From an uncultured Oscillospiraceae bacterium (GTDB lineage Bacteria; Bacillota; Clostridia; Oscillospirales; Oscillospiraceae): a stretch of DNA of 61,093 nucleotides. Of the stretch, positions 35,554 through 43,204 are shown piece after piece. The DNA lies in the NCBI GenBank assembly GCA_944386885.1, contig CALXCU010000165.1, forward strand, positions 1 to 61,093, written 5' to 3'. Made by a program: the position numbers and the translations under genes. Position 1 is the stretch's first letter; each line of letters starts with the position of its first letter. A model generated the notes under the pieces. The model was not told the DNA's origin and searched no databases. It worked only from the letters and a program-made list of their open reading frames with translations.

Positions 35554-36564
35554 TCATTTCCCGCGCAGGGAAGCCAACCCCGCGCAAAGCCACCCGGCCA
35601 GATGCCCGCCGCCGACATAGAAGCCGCAGGCGGTGCGCAAATGCTCAAATAGGGCGATGGCCTCCATCAAGGCCAGGGGAGAGAGGGACTGGGCCAGGCG
35701 GACGGCTTCCGCCCGGCGCTGGGGGTCGGCTTCACATTCTGCCCCGACTCCCGCTACCAGGGCGTCCCGGCACAGGAGGATACACTCCTCCACCAGCGCG
35801 GAAAGCCGCTCCCGGTCCCAGGTCTTTTTGTCGCTTTCCAGGGCGATGCACCCCTGAGCCAAAGAGAGCTCGTCCCCCCTGGCCAGGGCGTCCATGAGAG
35901 TTAAGGCGGTGCGCCGCTCCAGTTCCTCGCTGGAGCCGGGCTGCTCCAGTTCGGCCACCGCCCGGCCCAGCAGACCCTCGCACCGGCGGGCAGCCTCCAG
36001 CACCTGCCGACGGTCTTGAGCGGGATAGCGGGAGAGCAGATAGGCCTGCGCCTCCTCCAGCGTCACAGGAGAGAGGGAGAGCGTCTCACACCGGGAGCGC
36101 ACCGTGGGCAGCAGGGCGGCGGCGTTGTCGGTGAGAAAGAGGAAGGCGGCGTAGGCCGGGCCCTCCTCCAGGAGTTTTAAGAGCGCGTTCTGGGCGCTGG
36201 CGTTCATGTCCTGGGCCTGCTCCAGCAGGTAGACCTTCCGTGCGGCTTCGTTGGGGCGGATATAGGCGTCGGCGCGCAGGGCGCGCACCTGGGAGACATT
36301 GATGTCCCGCTCTCCGTCCCACACCCGGACAATGTCGGGATGGATGCCCCCAAAGGCCTTCTTACATCCGGAACAGTGGCCGCAGGGAGCCAGTTCCGCC
36401 CTGGCGGAGCAGACCAGAGCGGCGGAGAGAAGTCCAGCCAGGACGTGCTTACCCGAGCCGGGGGGGCCGGAGAGAATGTACGCATGGGCCAGTCCCCGCT
36501 GGGCAGTCTGCTGGTCCAGCTGCCGTTTGAGGGGGGCATTGCCCGCCAAGGCGCTCAGATTCAC
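35554..36564 (-). CDS. holB: DNA polymerase III delta' subunit
   Basis: 336 residues. AAA+ clamp-loader fold: P-loop LSGPPGSGKHVLAG, a zinc knuckle CGHCSGCKKAF, and the sensor region NALLKLLEEGPAYAAFLFLT with the arginine finger TVRSRCETL. Delta' is the fixed wrench of the clamp loader. It starts 6 bp after darA, keeping the darA-holB-ricT order of Bacillus. yaaR, found between darA and holB in Bacillus, is missing. Confidence 0.93.
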   Translation of the reverse strand: MNLSALAGNAPLKRQLDQQTAQRGLAHAYILSGPPGSGKHVLAGLLSAALVCSARAELAPCGHCSGCKKAFGGIHPDIVRVWDGERDINVSQVRALRADAYIRPNEAARKVYLLEQAQDMNASAQNALLKLLEEGPAYAAFLFLTDNAAALLPTVRSRCETLSLSPVTLEEAQAYLLSRYPAQDRRQVLEAARRCEGLLGRAVAELEQPGSSEELERRTALTLMDALARGDELSLAQGCIALESDKKTWDRERLSALVEECILLCRDALVAGVGAECEADPQRRAEAVRLAQSLSPLALMEAIALFEHLRTACGFYVGGGHLAGWLCAGLASLRGK

Positions 36565-36570
36565 GGCCTG

Positions 36571-36894
36571 TTACACCCGCTCAAAGCGCTCGATATCCAC
36601 CACAAAGATGGTGGCGCCTCCCACCACGACCTCTACAGGCATGCTGGGGTAGTAGCCGTAGCTCATCTCGCTGGTTGTGGGGATCATCTGCTTGCGGCTG
36701 TGGGACTGTTCCTTAATGATGTCAATGACGGCCTGGACCTTCTCCTCGTCCACACCCACCAGGATGGTCACGTTGCCCGCGCGCAGGAAACCGCCGGTGG
36801 TGGCCAGCTTGGTGGAGGAGAAGCCGTTTTTGGTGAGGGCCTGGGTCACCGCATTGGCGTCGTCATGGTTGATGATTGCAAGGATCAGTTTCAT
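36571..36894 (-). CDS. darA: cyclic-di-AMP receptor DarA (PstA, YaaQ)
   Basis: 107 residues from the ATG at 36894, with GAGGAGGGA inside the yaaO 3' end. PII-like fold: MKLILAIINHDDANAVTQAL, TKLATTGGFLRAGNVTILVG, EVVVGGATIFVVDIERFERV. DarA trimers bind cyclic-di-AMP through the large loops; the downstream output is unknown. The length is close to B. subtilis DarA. Its start overlaps yaaO by 32 nt in another frame. Confidence 0.93.
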   Translation of the reverse strand: MKLILAIINHDDANAVTQALTKNGFSSTKLATTGGFLRAGNVTILVGVDEEKVQAVIDIIKEQSHSRKQMIPTTSEMSYGYYPSMPVEVVVGGATIFVVDIERFERV

Positions 36895-38266
36895 AAGGGA
36901 ATCCCTCCTCAGAGTCCAGACCATGTGTGCGCACACCACACACAAGCGAAAGGCAGGCCACTTCCATGCCTTTCTCCATATTATAACCTATTTGGTTCAA
37001 ATATGCGATAGTTTTTTTTGTGACCCGCTCACCGGGAGCGAGGACAGGCACGCCGGGGGGATAGGGGGCTACCTGGCAGGCGGATACCCGGCCCAGGGCA
37101 GCGCGGACGGGGAGAACTTCGCAGGGGGCAAAGCGGGCTGCCCGGGGAGAACAAACCTGCTCCGGATCCGGAGGAGGGGGAAGATACAGCCCGCCCGCGG
37201 GAGCGGCCGGGAGCAGGCGGGAGAGGGCCTGCTCCAGGCGGCAAAAGTGCCCGGGAGTGTCACTGGCAGTGCAGATGCACACGACATGCCGCGCGTCGGC
37301 CATTTCCGGATAGATACCGGCTGCCTCCAGGGCTTCTTTCAGAGCAAATCCGTCGGCGCAGGAGAGGACCAGCCGGGTGGGGTCCAGCGGAAGCCGTTCC
37401 GGCCGCAGAGCGGGGAAACGTGCGCGCAGGGCGGCCACTGCATCCACTGTGCGCGCCAGAGCGGATTTGCCATCCTCCTCCATCCAGGCCCGGGCGGCGT
37501 CCAGTGCGGCCATCATGGGGTAGGAGGGAGAAGAGCTGCCGTAGAGAGAGGCGGCCCTGCACAGCTCCTCCAGAGGGAGGGAGGAAAAAAGCAGGGCGCT
37601 CTGCCCCGGAGCGGGAAGGGTTTTATGGGCGGAGACCACCGCGATGTCGGCCGCCGAGAGGGAGCGGTCCCCTAAAAAGGGAAGGTGGGCTCCGTGGGCG
37701 GCGTCCACAACCAGACGGGCCCCATGTGCATGAACGACGGAGGAAATGGCGGGGAGATCCGACAATATGCCGTAATATGTAGGGGAAGTAATACAGACCG
37801 TTTTAATTTCGGGGTGTTCCGACAGGGACTTATCCACATCCTGTGGGGAAATTGGTCCGGCCACCGCTTCTTCCGGCAGCCAGGGGCGGGAGAGGTAGAC
37901 AGGCTCCAGATTCAGCAGGGCCAAGGCATTATAGGCTGAGCGGTGGCTCCCGCGGTCCAGGAGCACGGTGTCGCCAGGATGGCAGGAGAGCGTCAGGGCG
38001 GCAAGCACGCCCTGGGTAGAGCCCCCGGTGAGGAAGAGGCAACTGCCCATCCCAAAGGCGCGCGCCCAGAGGTCTTCGGCGGCACGGATGGGGCCGTCGG
38101 CCTCAAAGAGATTTCCGGTAGGGGGGAGCTCGGTAAAGTCCAGGGCGGCGGCGGCGGAGAGCTCAGGCAGGGGAAGGCCCACTCCCTTGTGTCCGGGCAT
38201 GTGCATGCGCAGTGGGTTGGTGGCCGCAAAGGCGCGCAGGGCGTCGCAGAGGGGGGTCTGAGTCAT
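36863..38266 (-). CDS. Orn/Lys/Arg decarboxylase-family PLP enzyme (YaaO-like)
   Basis: 467 residues. Fold-type I enzyme with PLP lysine in VVSAHKTLPAPGQSALLF and the family motifs LRMHMPGHKG, NLFEADGPIRAAEDLWARAF and LLDRGSHRSAYNAL. This short form (no N-terminal wing domain) is the YaaO/SpeA-like type; substrate is probably arginine, lysine or ornithine, not resolvable here. The C-terminal ~40 residues beyond IAYLNQIGYNMEKG look non-conserved and cross an AT-rich, promoter-like stretch into darA. tmk, normally between yaaO and darA, is absent. Confidence 0.88.
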   Translation of the reverse strand: MTQTPLCDALRAFAATNPLRMHMPGHKGVGLPLPELSAAAALDFTELPPTGNLFEADGPIRAAEDLWARAFGMGSCLFLTGGSTQGVLAALTLSCHPGDTVLLDRGSHRSAYNALALLNLEPVYLSRPWLPEEAVAGPISPQDVDKSLSEHPEIKTVCITSPTYYGILSDLPAISSVVHAHGARLVVDAAHGAHLPFLGDRSLSAADIAVVSAHKTLPAPGQSALLFSSLPLEELCRAASLYGSSSPSYPMMAALDAARAWMEEDGKSALARTVDAVAALRARFPALRPERLPLDPTRLVLSCADGFALKEALEAAGIYPEMADARHVVCICTASDTPGHFCRLEQALSRLLPAAPAGGLYLPPPPDPEQVCSPRAARFAPCEVLPVRAALGRVSACQVAPYPPGVPVLAPGERVTKKTIAYLNQIGYNMEKGMEVACLSLVCGVRTHGLDSEEGFPYETDPCNHQP

Positions 38267-38289
38267 ATAAAAAACCTCCGGAAGGAAAA

Positions 38290-38316
38290 GCGCCCCGCGG
38301 CAGAGCCGCAGGGCGC
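38290..38316 (-). terminator. terminator after the M23 hydrolase gene
   Basis: GCGCCCCGCGGC (38290-38301) and GCCGCAGGGCGC (38305-38316), with a 3-nt loop and one mismatched position that becomes G-U in minus-strand RNA. On the minus strand TTTTCCTTCC follows. It lies between yaaO and the M23 gene. Confidence 0.8.
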
Positions 38317-38335
38317 CTGGATGGGTGAAACGAAA

Positions 38336-39841
38336 TCAGGGCAGATAGCTCAGGGGATTGACCAAGCTGCCGTTGAGGTGGACCTCAAAGTGGCAGTGGG
38401 TACCCGTGGAGCGACCGGTGGAACCTGCCCGGGCGATGGTCTGCCCCTTGTAGACCTTGTCCCCGGCGGAGACCAGCAGACTGGAATTGTGGGCGTAGTA
38501 GGTCACAAAGCCGTTGCCGTGGTCAATGGTCACCAGATAGCCATAGGTGCCGTTCCAGCCGGCAAAGGTGACGGTGCCGCCGTCGGCGGCCGAGATGCCG
38601 GTGCCGTAGGAGCAGGCGATGTCCAAGCCGCGGTGGAGGCTGTAGGAACCAAAGATGGAGCGGTAGCCGTAATAGGAGGTGATGTTGCCGTACACGGGCC
38701 ACTGGAAAGAGCCGGTAGCGATCCAGGAGGGCTTCTCCTTGGTGCCCACGGCAATGACCCGCTCGGTGGGCTGGGTGAGGACAGTGGTCTCCACCACCTC
38801 CCGGCCGGTCTCATGGCCGTTGAGATAGGTCACGTCCGCGGTGACCTGCTGGGTGCCTGCGGCGCCTTCACTGACGACCCGGGTATCCCCCTCATACATA
38901 GAGCTGTCCTCCACCTCACGCACAGGGGCGGAAATAGGCTCAGTATAGGTCACATGATCCACAGTCTCCACCGACAGGAAGGGGATCTCCTCTTTGATAT
39001 TGAGGACCTGGCCGATCATGAGCTTGTTGATATCAATGCCGGGGTTGAGCGCCTCCAGCTCAGACATGGTCATGTCATTTTCAAAAGCCAGGGCCATAAA
39101 GGTGTCGCCGGCCTGGACCTCATATGTAGTCTCTCCGTTGGTGTTGGAGGTGAGGGTAGACTCAATGGCGGAGAGGTCCTGCTCCACATCGGAGGAGATG
39201 TACTCCCGCACGATAGACACATTGTCGGTAAAGCGGGCGGAAGTGGTGTTCTCCGTGGTGTAAGAGGCCTCGATGCTGTCCAGAATGGCAGTCAAATCGC
39301 TCCGCTCGGTGGCGGCGCCCACCACCTCGCCGTTGACCAGGAGCACATAGCTCTTCATGACATCACCGATGCGGTCAAAGAGAGCGGGCTCCAGCGTCGT
39401 GGCGGAGGGGATGCTTCCCCGCTCGGTGAGAGCCAGCTCATAGGTGACCTCTCCCTCCAGGGTATAGTCATAACCCAAAATCTCAGTGGCCCGGGCCTCC
39501 ACCCGGTCCACGGCGGATTCAAATGCCTCGGGCGAGGCCACCACGCCAATGGGCTGTCCGTCAATGGATACCCGGTAGCTGGGAACATATACATTGCTCA
39601 CCACGGCGGTGACGCCGGCAATGGTGGCGATGGCCAGAAACAGGGCCGGATTGAAGGAGCGGAACGCGCCGCCAATGGCGCCCACCCGGCGCACGAGCGG
39701 AATATGGTCCTGGAGGAACCGCTCAGCCTGGTTCAGCACAGACTCCCGCATCCGGCCGGGGAGGGCGAGCGCCTGGGCTGCAGCACCGGCAAAGGGGGAG
39801 CGCCGGCCTTCGCCGTGGGGCTGATGCAAGATTTCATCCAT
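38336..39841 (-). CDS. M23 peptidoglycan endopeptidase with LysM and G5 domains
   Basis: 501 residues. A cytoplasmic N-terminus (~1-65) is followed by a membrane helix (~66-83), a helical region, LysM (~239-283, TTYEVQAGDTFMALAFEND), G5 (~293-367) and peptidase M23 (~400-497). Zinc ligands are visible: H403 and D407 in HRGLD, and H484 in THCHFEVHLNG, with H482 the other catalytic His. It should cut peptidoglycan cross-bridges outside the cell while tethered to the membrane. A WalR-like box lies upstream. Confidence 0.94.
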   Translation of the reverse strand: MDEILHQPHGEGRRSPFAGAAAQALALPGRMRESVLNQAERFLQDHIPLVRRVGAIGGAFRSFNPALFLAIATIAGVTAVVSNVYVPSYRVSIDGQPIGVVASPEAFESAVDRVEARATEILGYDYTLEGEVTYELALTERGSIPSATTLEPALFDRIGDVMKSYVLLVNGEVVGAATERSDLTAILDSIEASYTTENTTSARFTDNVSIVREYISSDVEQDLSAIESTLTSNTNGETTYEVQAGDTFMALAFENDMTMSELEALNPGIDINKLMIGQVLNIKEEIPFLSVETVDHVTYTEPISAPVREVEDSSMYEGDTRVVSEGAAGTQQVTADVTYLNGHETGREVVETTVLTQPTERVIAVGTKEKPSWIATGSFQWPVYGNITSYYGYRSIFGSYSLHRGLDIACSYGTGISAADGGTVTFAGWNGTYGYLVTIDHGNGFVTYYAHNSSLLVSAGDKVYKGQTIARAGSTGRSTGTHCHFEVHLNGSLVNPLSYLP

Positions 39842-39917
39842 GGGAAAAGCCTCCCTTAGTCATCGTTTCCCGGCGGCCAGAAACAGCCGAAGGAAAAATG
39901 ACAGAAACGTCATAAAG

Positions 39918-39934
39918 ATTACAAAATGGTTACA
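39918..39934 (-). promoter_or_regulatory. WalR-like binding box upstream of the M23 gene
   Basis: Minus strand reads TGTAAC-CATTT-TGTAAT, an exact fit to the published WalR consensus TGTWAH-N5-TGTWAH. It ends 77 nt before the M23 gene start. WalRK controls cell-wall hydrolases in low-GC Firmicutes; use of the same box in this lineage is an inference. Confidence 0.6.
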
Positions 39935-40051
39935 AGCGTTATCTTACACTCCAAAGCGGAAGAAGTCAAGCCCTATCTCCAAATTTTCAGACGATTTTTC
40001 CACGAAACCTCAAATATTTTCTTGAGAAATCCACGAGATGGCTCCATTGGC

Positions 40052-40087
40052 CCCGTCCTTTACAAGGGACGGGAGGGGGATTATAAT
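40052..40087 (+). promoter_or_regulatory. promoter with overlapping dyad, upstream of the DUF3841 pair
   Basis: TTTACA (40059-40064), 17-nt spacer, perfect TATAAT (40082-40087). Arms CCCGTCC (40052-40058) and GGACGGG (40067-40073) flank the -35 hexamer exactly, so the dyad is a likely repressor operator. Confidence 0.7.
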
Positions 40088-40134
40088 GGGAAAAAAGAAA
40101 CGGCCCAGGCGGGTGTGAAAGGGAGGCTGCAAAC

Positions 40135-40692
40135 ATGGAAACGATCCACGTGTGGACCAAGCAGCACGAAACGGTTCTCAAAGAGTTGGAGCAGACGGGA
40201 CGCTATACCGCCAAGAAGCGGTATGTACAGCTGGAGAATGAGGACTGCTCTTCCATTGTTCTGGAGGCCTACGACTGGTTGGTGGCTCACACCCCCAACC
40301 GGACGCTGCGCCCGGCGGATGCGGAATATCCGGTCTGGGTGTCCTTGGCGCAGGAGACCACCATGCTCCCGGAGGCGGGCCGGGTCATTCTGGAGCTGGA
40401 GATCGACCGGGCCATCCTGGCCCCCATCCATGTGCGGAAATGGAGCATGATCCTCAATTACAGCTATATCCCCAGCTCACCGGAGGACCGGGAGCGGCAT
40501 CTGAAGCTGCTCAGCGACTACCGTACCAACGACGCCACGGCCTATATGAGCCAGTTTTATCCGGCGATCAAGCGGGAGATCGTCTCCAGCTGGGAGCGGC
40601 TCTTTGACCCGGCGGTGGAGGCGGAGTGCCAATATGAGTACGGAATTATTTGGGAGTTGAAGCGGGAATGGATTGTCAACGTGACACGGTGA
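40135..40692 (+). CDS. DUF3841 protein, first of a tandem pair
   Basis: 185 residues. METIHVWTKQHETVLKELEQ, followed by AYDWLVAHTPNRTLRPADAEYPVWVSLAQ, matches DUF3841 as I know it. Acidic/aromatic and soluble, with no signal peptide. Ends WELKREWIVNVTR. It overlaps the second copy by 25 nt. Function unknown; cytoplasmic. AGGGAGG lies before the ATG. Confidence 0.8.
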   Translation: METIHVWTKQHETVLKELEQTGRYTAKKRYVQLENEDCSSIVLEAYDWLVAHTPNRTLRPADAEYPVWVSLAQETTMLPEAGRVILELEIDRAILAPIHVRKWSMILNYSYIPSSPEDRERHLKLLSDYRTNDATAYMSQFYPAIKREIVSSWERLFDPAVEAECQYEYGIIWELKREWIVNVTR

Positions 40693-41249
40693 CCCTCTAT
40701 GCGGCCCAGAGCACGCCGGTGCTCCAGGCCATTGCCCGGGACGGGGTTTGCTATTCCCGGGCGGAATATGTCCGCCGGAAGTACGGCGAGAGCGCGCCTT
40801 TGTTCCTGACGGTCTACGGCTGGTTTGTGGAGCGGGCCAGGGCGTATGTCCCCCGGCCGCCGGAGGCTGAATTTCCCTATTGGGCCTTCGCCGAGAAGAG
40901 CAGCATCGACCTCTCCAGCGCCGAGCACATCCTCACCCTGGAAGTCCCCAGAGACCAGGCGGTCTTTTTCGACGTATTCGACTGGAACCGTCTCCTCCAG
41001 CTGCGCTACCTGGGCGAGACGCCGGAGGAGGAGCGGGCCTTTCGCCGGGAGCTGGAGCTGCGGGGCCTGGACAATCAGAAGGTCATGCTCTCCAGCTTCT
41101 ACCCCGAGTGGAAGGAGCGCATCCAGAAGAGCTGGGACCGGCTCTTCCGCTGGCACGCGCGCATCCGGGCGGGGGACGCCTCCTGCGTGGGCAGCGTGCA
41201 GGCGGGACTGTGGTGCATCCGCAAGGAGTGGATCACGGCGGAACTATAA
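40668..41249 (+). CDS. DUF3841 protein, second of a tandem pair
   Basis: 193 residues from the ATG at 40668 inside the end of the first copy (the 40650 ATG is an alternative). It shares the layout of its neighbour: an N-terminal LYAAQSTPVLQAIARDG, the YGWFVERARAYVPRPPEAEF block in place of AYDWL, the FDVFDWNRLLQLRYL block and an SFYPEWKERIQKSWDRLF block, ending CIRKEWITAEL. The two look like diverged duplicates. Confidence 0.75.
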   Translation: MDCQRDTVTLYAAQSTPVLQAIARDGVCYSRAEYVRRKYGESAPLFLTVYGWFVERARAYVPRPPEAEFPYWAFAEKSSIDLSSAEHILTLEVPRDQAVFFDVFDWNRLLQLRYLGETPEEERAFRRELELRGLDNQKVMLSSFYPEWKERIQKSWDRLFRWHARIRAGDASCVGSVQAGLWCIRKEWITAEL

Positions 41250-41277
41250 AATTTGCCGCTCTGGCAAGGAAATGGCA

Positions 41278-41315
41278 AAGCCGCCCGCGGAGTCGATTCC
41301 GTGGGCGGCTTTTTT
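41278..41315. terminator. bidirectional terminator between DUF3841 pair and aspS
   Basis: AAGCCGCCCGCGGA (41278-41291) pairs with TCCGTGGGCGGCTT (41298-41311), followed by a T-run on the plus strand. The minus side has only TTTGCC. It separates convergent units. Confidence 0.82.
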
Positions 41316-41329
41316 AAGCAGAGAGGGGA

Positions 41330-43129
41330 TTACTCCGCGCTCTCCTCCTCTTTCTTGGTGCAGATGATGTTCAGCTCCTCCAGCTGCTTGGGGTCCACAA
41401 AGCTGGGGGCGCCCATCATCAGGTCCTGGGCATTTTTGTTCATGGGGAAGGGGATGACCTCCCGGATGGAATCCTCCCCCGAGAGAAGCATGACCATCCG
41501 GTCTACGCCAGGGGCGATGCCCGCGTGGGGGGGCGCGCCGTAGGTAAAGGCGTTGTACATGGCGGGGAACTTGGCCTTTACATCTTCCTCCCCCAGACGG
41601 ACCAACTGGAAGGCCTCAATCATGATCTCCGGGTCGTGGTTCCGCACGGCGCCGGAGGAGAGCTCCACGCCGTTGCAAACCAGATCGTACTGGTAGGCGG
41701 TGATGCTCAGGGGGTCCACCTCGCCGGCGGCGGCCTGCTTCAGAATCTCAAGCCCGCCGTTGGGCATGGAGAAGGGGTTATGGCAGAACTCCAGCTCACC
41801 GGACTCCTCGCCGATCTCATACATGGGGAAATCCACGATCCAGCAGAACTCGTAGCGCGCCTGGTCAAAGTGCTGGGGAGCCAGGGCGGCGGCCTGCTTG
41901 AGGAGGACGCCGGCGGTCTTTTGGGCGGCGCCCTTCTTGCCGGCGGTGAGGCCCACAAAGGTGTTGGGCTCCAGGCCCAGGGCGGCGACGACGGCATCCT
42001 TGCGCTCCTGGAGGAATTTGGAGATGCCGCCCACCAGCTCGCCTTTCTCGTCCAGGCGGAACCAGTAGGCCTTATTGCCTGTCTGGACCTCCACATCGGC
42101 GCAGAGCTTGTCGATCTGTTTGCGGGTGGCGGTGAAGCCGCTGACCGGAACGGCCTTGACGGTGCTGCCTTCAAAGGGCCCGAAGCCGCAGTCCGCCAGA
42201 AGGGCGGTGGCGTCCTTCACCGTCAGGTCGATGCGCAGGTCGGGTTTGTCGGTGCCGTAGGTCTCCATGGCCTCCTCAAAGCCAATGCGCTTAAAGGGGG
42301 CGGCAGAAGCGGTATCATACTTGCCGTACTTGGCAAAGATGGGGGGGAGGACTTCTTCCAGAACAGCGAACACGTCATCCTGGCTGGCAAAGGCCATCTC
42401 CATATCCAGTTGGTAGAACTCGCCCGGGGAGCGGTCGCCCCGGGCATCCTCATCCCGGAAACAGGGGGCGATCTGAAAATACTTGTCGAAGCCGGAGGCC
42501 ATCAACAGCTGCTTGAACTGCTGGGGAGCCTGGGGCAGGGCGTAGAACTTTCCGGGGTGCTTCCGGCTGGGCACCAGGTAGTCCCGGGCGCCCTCGGGGG
42601 AGGAGGCGGTGAGGATGGGGGTGGTGATCTCCAGGAAGCCCTGCTCCGTCATGGCCGCACGCAGGGCGGCAACCACCTGGGAGCGGAGAATAATGTTTTC
42701 CTTTACCGCGGGGTTGCGCAGGTCCAGGTAGCGGTACTTTAGGCGGGCGGACTCGTCGGCCTCCCGGCTGCGGTTGATGGGGAAGGGCAGCTCATTATGG
42801 CGGCAGCGGCCCAGCACGGTGATGGCGGTGGGCACCACCTCGATGTCGCCGGTGGGCAGCTTGGGATTCTTGCTGTCCCGCTCCCGGACCAGGCCGGTAA
42901 CCTGGATCGCCGACTCCTTGTTAAGGGGCTTGACCTGGCGCATCATGTCCTCGGTCTCAATAACCACCTGGGTGGTGCCGTAAAAGTCCCGGAGGACCAC
43001 AAAGGCAAAGTTCTGGCCCACCTCACGGATATTTTCTAGGAATCCGGCCAGGGTGACTGTCTGTCCCACATGCTCCAGGCGGAGCTCTCCGCAGGTGTGG
43101 GTGCGGTAAGCAGTGCGTACATGATCCAT
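41330..43129 (-). CDS. aspS: aspartyl-tRNA synthetase (bacterial type)
   Basis: 599 residues with the bacterial layout: N-terminal OB-fold anticodon domain (1-~105), class II core, GAD insertion (~290-420) and C-terminal core. Motif 2 reads IAPCFRDEDARGDRSPGEFY and motif 3 includes GIAPGVDRMVMLLSGEDSIR. The anticodon loop region reads GFLENIREVGQNFAFVVLRD, unlike the usual WVxRRRDxG, so discrimination between tRNA-Asp and tRNA-Asn may differ. It follows hisS by 75 bp and probably shares its T-box transcript. Confidence 0.95.
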   Translation of the reverse strand: MDHVRTAYRTHTCGELRLEHVGQTVTLAGFLENIREVGQNFAFVVLRDFYGTTQVVIETEDMMRQVKPLNKESAIQVTGLVRERDSKNPKLPTGDIEVVPTAITVLGRCRHNELPFPINRSREADESARLKYRYLDLRNPAVKENIILRSQVVAALRAAMTEQGFLEITTPILTASSPEGARDYLVPSRKHPGKFYALPQAPQQFKQLLMASGFDKYFQIAPCFRDEDARGDRSPGEFYQLDMEMAFASQDDVFAVLEEVLPPIFAKYGKYDTASAAPFKRIGFEEAMETYGTDKPDLRIDLTVKDATALLADCGFGPFEGSTVKAVPVSGFTATRKQIDKLCADVEVQTGNKAYWFRLDEKGELVGGISKFLQERKDAVVAALGLEPNTFVGLTAGKKGAAQKTAGVLLKQAAALAPQHFDQARYEFCWIVDFPMYEIGEESGELEFCHNPFSMPNGGLEILKQAAAGEVDPLSITAYQYDLVCNGVELSSGAVRNHDPEIMIEAFQLVRLGEEDVKAKFPAMYNAFTYGAPPHAGIAPGVDRMVMLLSGEDSIREVIPFPMNKNAQDLMMGAPSFVDPKQLEELNIICTKKEEESAE

Positions 43130-43204
43130 CTAAATTCAACTCCAATTTGTAATATATTAATTAAAATAGACGAAAAGTTTTGAATTATGCGTTCCAAAAG
43201 GGGC

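Noticed and set aside
36895..37020. Classical -35/-10 promoter for darA
   Set aside because: A TATAAT is present on the minus strand, but no acceptable -35 lies 16-18 nt upstream; reported only as promoter-like within a finding.
37943..39859. 638-codon plus-strand frame over yaaO and the M23 gene
   Set aside because: It spans two real genes and a terminator on the opposite strand. Translation is Gly/His/Ala-rich without domains.
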